Below are positions 57,321-64,000 of a stretch of 64,000 nucleotides of DNA, piece by piece. The notes beneath the pieces were generated by a model, which did no database searches, was not told where the DNA came from, and saw only the letters and a program-made list of their open reading frames with translations. The first letter of the stretch is position 1. The number at the start of each line of letters is the position of its first letter. The stretch covers positions 558,001 to 622,000 of the forward strand of contig JAWWNJ010000024.1 of assembly GCA_037176885.1 (NCBI GenBank), in the 5' to 3' direction. This DNA is from Favolaschia claudopus (taxonomy: Eukaryota; Basidiomycota; Agaricomycetes; Agaricales; Mycenaceae). Position numbers and translations under genes: made by a program.

Positions 57321-59467
57321 TTACACGCCCACAGGCATGCGGAACGTGTTGGACGGGTCCACTGAGGCTTTGATAGACTTCAGGCGGTCGAGGTGGGAGC
57401 CGTAGTAGAGGTTAGCGGCGTTGGTGAGCTTGTCGTCGGCGTAGTTCAGGTATGCGCCGTAAGCCCAGTTTGAGGGGCTGTTGGAAGTGATGCTGGACAC
57501 CATTCCATCCAAGAAGGAGAACCCGTCAGAAGGGTAGGGGGGCTGGTAGCTGCTAGACGATGCGTAGAATTGGATCGTGAAGAGGGTATCACGCTTGGCG
57601 AAAGCGGTGGAGTCCAAGGGAACCGCGTTAATAGCGGAGTTGCTTCCACCGTACAATTCTACCTGGACGAACCACGCCTGAAAGCAGAGTCAGTTGTATT
57701 CGCGAGGAGGAACGCATAGAAATTACCGTGTCCGACGAAAATCCCTGATTAGCCATGTAGGTGACGAACGCCGTGATAGCGGCAGAGGACATGGGAGATC
57801 CCGACGGCGTCATAAGAGATTTCGTGTAGAACGTGTCGGCAGTTTCGGGAGCCGACGCGGTATCCAAAGGCTGATCACCAGCGAAGACCTTTATGCTGTT
57901 GATATAGCTTCCAGGGTTGAGATTCGTCGACGAGGGTGCGGGAAGATCTTTGAGGTAGGGCGCGATAGTGGAGTTGAGGCTGGTGGCAGCTCCATACCAT
58001 CCTCCAGTCAAGCCAAGCGAAAGGCGGCCTTTCGAGGAGCCTGCACCAAACACGAGCTCCACTCCTAACTCTTTCGGGATGTTCGTCGCGGCAAACGTTT
58101 GCAGAGACGAGATGGCTTTGGACGCAGTCGCGATGTCGACGTTGTTCCAGTTGTAGAAGAAGGCAGTCGCCGAAGCGGGGGCGGCGAAGGTCTGAACTTC
58201 AATGGAAGTGACAATACCAATCGAAGGAGATGCGCCGCGAATTGCCTGTAGTGAATAGATTGAGCTTGCGGAACGAAAGCAACATGTACGATGATACTTA
58301 CCCAGAAAAGGTCCGTGTTAACGGAGGACGACGCCGTCTTAACGCTGCCATCAGCCAGGACCACGGTCGCAGATTTGATAGTGTCGAGAGTCAAACCCCA
58401 TGCGCGACTTGTGAAGCCGAATCCACCATAACCGGAGTGACCGCCAATACCGACGTAGGGGCACGTTCCGTGCGGGAGTGCCCTTCCAGCATTGTTGAGA
58501 GCGGTGGCCACATCTCCCAGCCTGTTGCCCGTCTCGATGAGAGCAGTGTTGTTCGACGAACGGACAGTGATGGCCTTCATCTTGCTCATGTCAATGACGA
58601 GTGCGCCGCTGTTTCCACCGAGGCCATTAGCAATATACGAATGCTGAGCAATAAAAACGTCAGCGGCATGCAACAGTCATGAAGGCAGAAGACATACGCC
58701 TCCGCTGCGAGCCACGACTTGCATCTTGTTATCAGAGCCTGCTTTGACAGCAGCGGCCACCTGCTGGACATTGGTCGGGTATGCGACAGCAGCAGGGGTG
58801 ATAGTGAACCGCAAGTTATCTGAGGAAGTGGGTGAGAGAATGAACAACATTGAGTGACGCGACTGACAAGATTTAGAAGCAGAAGCGAAAGACGAGTCTC
58901 CGGGGTAAACGGCCGATACACCGCTCGCGGTCAGACTCGACTGCAAGCCAGAAGGAGGGTTTGACGAAGTGTTTGCAACCCACTGTTGGTTCGGGCCGCT
59001 TGTGCAGCTCCACGTCTGTACGACATTGCCGTTCGAAGAGCTGCCGTCGGTGAGATCGAGGCAAAGGGAATGTCCGGTCCATTGGATCGAATTGCCCGAG
59101 ACAGTCCACGCTTGGTTCGTATTGCCGGAAGCGCAGGTCCAAATCTGAGTACGTCGCGCGCATTTTGTTCAGTTTTCCTCGTTCACGTCAACAAAAAAAC
59201 AAAGCTACGGACCTGGAGTTTCTTGCCATTGGTAGTAGAACCATCCGGAACATCCAAGCACTTGTTACCAAATATCTTCAAATTCCCTCCAGAAACGCTC
59301 CAGTTCTGCGAAGCGGAACCAGAGGCACAATCCTGAATCGCGACGGCAGCACCGTCAGAATTGGAAGCAGGCGTAAGACATTTGGCGATGTTGGATTTGG
59401 GTTGGATGGTGGTGGCGACGGTCAATAAAACAGGTGAGACGAGAAGAAATAAAAGTGGACTAGGCAT
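57321..59467 (-). CDS. Secreted fusion of QxW beta-trefoil lectin domain and AA7-type FAD oxidase, 623 aa
   Basis: Exons: 59467-59213, 59144-58868, 58819-58698, 58643-58302, 58245-57727, 57677-57321. A signal peptide (FLLVSPVLLTVATT) precedes a carbohydrate-binding beta-trefoil with three QxW repeats: SQNWSV, NQAWTV, QQWVA. The oxidase follows: RSGGHSY, whose His anchors FAD, and GTCPYVGIGGHSGYGG, whose Cys gives the second covalent link in the AA7 glucooligosaccharide-oxidase group. The C-terminus has NYADDKLTNAANLYYG, the berberine-bridge-enzyme-type end. The enzyme would oxidise a sugar and make hydrogen peroxide outside the cell, targeted by the lectin part. Specificity is unknown. Confidence 0.85.
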
Positions 59468-60073
59468 CGTGAAAGAGAAAGAAAGAGAATGAGGGAACGG
59501 GATTCAGACGCGAACCAATTTATATGAGCGAAATGTTACCTGATGATGCTGGCATTTGAATTAGACTCTGGCTGTCGCCGTGGCTGTGGTGTTTCATTCA
59601 AAAATTACCGTCGTCGCCTTCGTCGCCGTTCAAAAATTGCGTAACCAAGTCTCCAGCTGGGGATGCGACTCTTCATGCGGTGTGTCCTGGTGTGTCCTTT
59701 CGTGTTATTTTTTCTGTTTCTTTTTGGCGTTTTTCAATGCGAAAGAACGTTCTTGGTCTTGTAGAAAGCGGGCATTACTGGCCGAGACACACGGCTGGCA
59801 TGATGCAATGAAGTCGGAGCGTTTGAAGACATGAATGCTGCACAGCCGTCATGTCCGGACTAGCTTGGCAGTTCGCGATCGCCGGTATGCCGTGCCGTTC
59901 TTCCGGCTAGATCTCAGCGGAAGTATTTCGACAGAGAACTCGTTCAAGAAGGGAAAGTGGTTAACGAGCTATCGACAGCTCGGGTTATACGAGAAAGGAA
60001 TGGATATCATTGATACTGTGTACTCCAATCCGTACAACGACCGTCATTGAAGTCGAACGAATTTCCTTTATCC
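59468..60073. other. Interval without a supported gene (606 bp) with TATA box
   Basis: Holds the promoter of the oxidase (TATAAA at 59519-59524 on the minus strand) and the 3' flank of the lipase gene. A plus-strand frame at 59835-60050 has no recognisable content. Confidence 0.45.
59519..59524 (-). promoter_or_regulatory. TATA box of lectin-AA7 oxidase gene
   Basis: TATAAA on the minus strand, 52 bases upstream of the ATG. Confidence 0.5.
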
Positions 60074-61514
60074 TCAGCAGTCCATCAGGACCCCATCGTA
60101 CGGTCCTTGACAGAAAATCGAGTGTTCAGTTGGCCCGTATATGTGCACAGTGAGATCTTACCATCGTGGTCACGCTCGCGGCCATTTAACAAGCTCACAT
60201 CTCCTACAAACCGACTAGTTGAAAGAGCAGAAAAAATCGGGAAAGTAGTTGCATACCCGTCGTGCATAAACCATTCGTGTTATCCTGACCTGCAGAACAA
60301 GTATATGCTTAGCACGTGAATGGAAAGAGTGGATGCTTGATCTTTTACCGGGGCAAGAATCCCAATCGCCGGAATCCTGCAATTGTAAACATGTGAATGA
60401 GGAGTCGTTGGAACCGCGAGTCGCGAACCTGGATATGGATTTCGCCGGTTGGATGACGGAAACCCAAGGATCTCCCTATTGCGCATGGATTGAGCTATCG
60501 CAGTATAAGTTTCCGAAAGACTAACCAGGAAGAATAGGCACGAAGTCTTCTCTGTAGATTGCTAGTCAGTCAAGCTCAGCGAAAGCAGCACAAGGAAGCA
60601 CGAACTTGTTGTTGATATGGGTCACCGTATTACCAATGCTTGCGTAGTCTGCGAATGCTTGGTTGCCCACCTGAGGATAGAACTTCGAACACATTTTTAG
60701 CTAAGGCGAAGAGCACAAACCCGAGGCATCCCATAAACGATAGTCTGGAATGCCACTTTGGGTAGGTGGAGGGGAAGGAACACAGAATCTAGGAGCGCAA
60801 GAGCCCCGCCTGTTAGTTGTCAAACATGGCTCCACATGCAGGCAAAAGTGGAACCCGGACTCACCCAAACTATGACCAACAAGGGTAACTTTATGAACGT
60901 CGAATTGATCCAATCCAGCCAGAACAGCGTCAAGGATTTGCGTCGCCGTCCTACAAAGTCTGTTAGCTGCCATTTGAACGAGAAAGTACACTTCACCAAC
61001 TTGAAGTGCTCATGCAGGAATCCACTATGCACCTCAATGGAAGCGCTCAAACCTGGGAACAAGTTGGGCAAAAATTGCAACGACGCGAGGAAGAAGTTCG
61101 CGTCCGTGACGAGAGAAAGAATTTCTCTGGTATCCGTCCCTTGGTGGGCAACGATGATCGTCCCGAGGCTCTCGTCGACCCCGACATACCAAAACTGCAC
61201 GGCATCCCCATCACCTCCGGACGCAATGGGCTGGAATGCGGGATTCGCGCCTTCGCAATTCGCTAGAGTATCGTGAAGATCAGATGAAAATCGCTCAACC
61301 AGGAGGAATTTGAGAAACACTAACTGCCACAGTTCCAGGCCGATGTCGAATCCGGGGAGCAGTATGCAGCAGCGGCATAGAACGAGTAGGGTCTGAACGC
61401 GCTGATTTGAGCCGGGGTGAGAGTCGTTATCGCCTGGCGCGCAAACAGAGAAGGTGCAGCGGAAGTGAACGAAGCGAGAGTGAGGACAGCGACAGCGACA
61501 GGAATGAACGCCAT
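60074..61514 (-). CDS. Secreted class 3 lipase
   Basis: Hydrolyses triglycerides or related esters. Signal peptide (MAFIPVAVAVLTLASFTSAA) and a basic LFARQ site precede the mature start. The exon chain begins 61514-61325, 61262-61001, 60950-60865, 60809-60721, 60670-60606, 60551-60526 and continues to the stop at 60074. The catalytic Ser lies in VTLVGHSLGGALALL, joined across an intron. The Asp is in NNKEDFVPILP, and the His in LGFRHPTGEIHI. VAHQGTDT provides the oxyanion-hole segment. The last exons end in the CPGQDN and DHDGPYDGV motifs and a terminal Cys, as in filamentous-fungal lipases, so the gene looks complete. Confidence 0.88.
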
Positions 61515-62534
61515 TGAAAGGACTCTTCCAGGTCTGGTCAGAAGTAGACCATATTCGCAGCATACTTATATGGCGGCCCATGTAGACCCAGCTTGAAGGA
61601 AATGAGAGATAGAGCCGATAGGTCCGCATTCCGACTGACTGTTTCTCGATGGCTGGCGAGCCACCTGAGCTCACAGTCCATGGACCATGCACAAACGTGG
61701 TTTCCTGGTAGCTAAAAGTCGAGCTCGACTAGCCATGTGGTTTCAATGGAAGGTGGAGTACAAACGTAGCGCGAGAACCACAGTGAAGAGTTGGAAGGTC
61801 TGAAGCTGTCTGAAGCCTTTGGAGAGGAATAGAAAACGATAGCCATCGAGAAGCATGCAGGACGCCGTACGTGCTTGACAAATTTCAACTCCAAGTCTTT
61901 GAGATGGGTGTTGGGGTCTGATCGACTTTGTGTTCATCGAGTAGCTTCTGCCGCAGGGTTTCCTTTAAGACCTGGTAGGATCAGGCGCAGGAAGCGGTTC
62001 TAGTCTCCCAGAAGCAGAGTAGATCAATTCCGTTCAACCTTCGCGTTGCTCAGGATATTCCTTGATCTGATAGGGATCCGTAGCTTGCGCAGGTTGGCTC
62101 ACTCTCTGACTCTGCCTCTGGGAGACTAAGCGGTTCCACTGGCAGAGGTTCGCGGTTCTGAAGCAGCGCGTTCGAAAGGAGCATCTGAATCAGACTCGAT
62201 TCCATTCGTTACACTAGTAGCACAAGCAGCAGGTTGATAGCAGTTTTTCATTCAAGTTTCACCGCAAACAGGGAAGGGCAATATCGATACCGCGTCAACA
62301 CTCATGGTGGTGGTTGACTGCAAAGTGAAAGAGCTAGAGTTATATCGGCCGACGCAGTCCGAACGAGTCGGTGTGCTTTGCAGCCTTTGCTTTCTTGCAC
62401 TACGGCGGACTCCGGGCGGAGAGGCCACTTTATGATCAAACGCTGTAATTCGACGGCGAATATACGAGTACATAATTTACTTGAATCCCAGAATAAAATG
62501 AAACGATGACTTGCAACCCAATGATCATCCACGG
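61515..62534. other. Interval without a supported gene (1.0 kb) with weak TATA box
   Basis: A TATAAG on the minus strand at 61565-61570, 51 bases upstream of the lipase ATG, may be its TATA box. The rest is the 5' flank of the lipase and 3' flank of the GH5 gene. No gene was found. Confidence 0.45.
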
Positions 62535-64000
62535 TTAAGCGGTTGCATTGACGAACGGCGCACAGACATTCGGATCGTGCACCTGAGACGGGTCTTTGGT
62601 GAGATACCCAAGTCGGACGCCTTCCAGGTAGGACCTGCCGTAGAGTTAAAACACTGAGTACGCATTGGAAAATCGAACATACCACTCGCGCGACAGATTC
62701 CCTGCAAGGGCTGACTTCTCCACCTTGAAGTTCCAGAACTTGCGTGGTTTAGGATATGCATGCGTTCGCAGGATTCATAGCCAAGAACTCACAATCCACC
62801 CGGCACCTTTGCTATACGCCAACTTCTGCGCGTCAGCCCACTGCCTCAGGAACTGGTCCGTGGCGGTGAATTGTACAGGTAGTCCCCACTCTGCGTGAGG
62901 GTGAGCGGCGTTGTGGATTTGAACTCGTCGAGGACTTGGTTTACCTCCAAACCAAAGCGGGCTGTTCCCTAGGACCGCGTCGTTGTGCACACGAGGAAGG
63001 TCTACAATGCCACATGAGATGAATGAAGAAGGAAAGCGAAACGGGACGGGAAAGGAAAAGGAGAGTAGGCCAAGACTGACTGCATATACTGGTAAGGTAC
63101 GCGGTTGGGTTGGGATCCGCGACACCCTGGATAAATTAAGCAGGCGCACAACAAGACGGGGCCACATATGATACTCACGCCAAACCTGGAAATGAGTGAG
63201 CTAAAACGTAGAATATCGGTGTGTATGGATTCGGACTCACACATAGTATAAATGGTTATCGTATCCTTGAGGTCCAATCGCGGCGTCGGCAGGATTGGCA
63301 GGGTTGTTGAATTGCCAATTGATATCCATGAAACTAGATAGACCAGCCAATCAGTTACGATACTTCACTGAATGCAGCAAGCATACTTGGTAACAAGCGA
63401 AGTCCTCCTCCTCGACAGCCCAAACACCCCCATCTCCAATAAAATCGGCGCTGCATCCAGCAGCACCGAGATAACCTCCGGCGTAAACAAAGCACTCGGC
63501 TTCACATTACCCAACATCGCAGTGAAGTTCCCATCCGCAGGTGCAGGCAAGACAAACGGGAACCCCGGCGCGGGGACACCCAAGAGGAACTCTGTGGCGC
63601 GAACGACGCGGACGAAATTCTCTTGGAAGTCGCCGTAGCCAGGGGTTTGCGTGGCGTCCATAATGGGTTCGTTGACGGCCTCGATGGCAGCGACGGTGGG
63701 GGTGAAGGCTTGGTCGAGGTGGGAGAGGGTCGTCATTACAGAGGTCCAGATCAAGGCGCGGTGGTAGTTGTGTTGGGTCTGCGTATGCATATGAGTATAA
63801 TTTTTGTGATGGGAGAAAGTGGGGTAGGAGATGCGTACATAGAACTGGACGTCCGACGTGCACCTGCCGGTGAACATCTGGTTGGGAGTTTGAACACCTA
63901 GAAATTTTATTAGCACATTATGAAGGATTGGAATCGATGGTAGTACTTACCTGGGAGGGCATGGTGGTCCAGAATGGCGACGATGCCGGCTTTCTGAAGC
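62535..64000 (-). CDS. GH5 glycoside hydrolase, exo-beta-1,3-glucanase-like, N-terminus outside window
   Basis: Minus-strand gene running off the right edge. Visible motifs: AGIVAILDHHALPG, VAAIEAVNEPIMD with the acid/base Glu, LWFGEWGLPV with the nucleophile Glu (joined across an intron), and GWIFWNFKVE. These are the normal marks of GH5 glucanases of the fungal EXG group, which trim beta-glucan in the cell wall. About eleven exons are needed and the last ends at the TAA of 62535-62537. Between the two catalytic Glu lies an unusually long insertion (about 100 residues, including FVLPAPADGNFTAMLG). Secretion cannot be judged because the N-terminus is missing. Confidence 0.8.

Overview
The window reads as nuclear DNA of a filamentous basidiomycete, most likely an Agaricomycete. 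Genes are dense and on both strands. Nearly every one is cut by several GT-AG introns of about 40-65 bases, and protein families typical of mushroom-forming fungi recur: Ytp1, FMP52, a pectinesterase, an AA7-type oxidase, a GH5 enzyme, and F-box and Zn-cluster-like proteins. I rebuilt exon structures by hand from reading frame, splice signals and family motifs. Where I give a protein length, the exons sum to a multiple of three. No tRNA, rRNA or CRISPR array was found.

Layout. 1-10.2 kb: a glycosylation cluster, all on the plus strand. A fucosyltransferase-like gene (cut by the window edge), a three-part SDR/middle-domain/GT47 fusion, and a second fucosyltransferase-like gene follow one another. 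A head-to-tail pair of identical 1,103-bp transposon-like units with 8-bp target duplications sits between the last two. 10.3-18 kb: an F-box-like protein, a secreted Ser/Thr-rich protein with a clear TATA box, and an APC-family permease. 18-23 kb: gene-poor, with a degenerate minisatellite, a small two-repeat protein and an unidentified membrane protein. 23.9-38 kb: pectinesterase, Sua5, an FHA-domain kinase, a ZNHIT3/Hit1-like snoRNP factor, a phenol-hydroxylase-like flavoprotein, the CDK1 cell-cycle kinase and the GPN1 GTPase. Much of this stretch is housekeeping.

38-49 kb: a GNAT acetyltransferase and a long-form tRNase Z, then a small membrane protein, then a second GNAT and a second tRNase Z-like gene in mirrored orientation. 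The second tRNase Z-like protein has lost most metal-binding residues but stays open over its whole length. 49-64 kb: Ytp1, a Cys-rich Zn-cluster-like protein, FMP52, a coiled-coil protein, and three secreted enzymes on the minus strand: a lectin-AA7 oxidase fusion, a class 3 lipase, and a GH5 glucanase cut by the window edge.

The items most worth a second look are the glycosylation cluster with its fusion enzyme, the apparently catalytically dead tRNase Z paralogue beside a duplicated acetyltransferase, the transposon dimer, and the CDK1 gene with a 6-nt exon and cell-cycle-type motifs in its longest intron.
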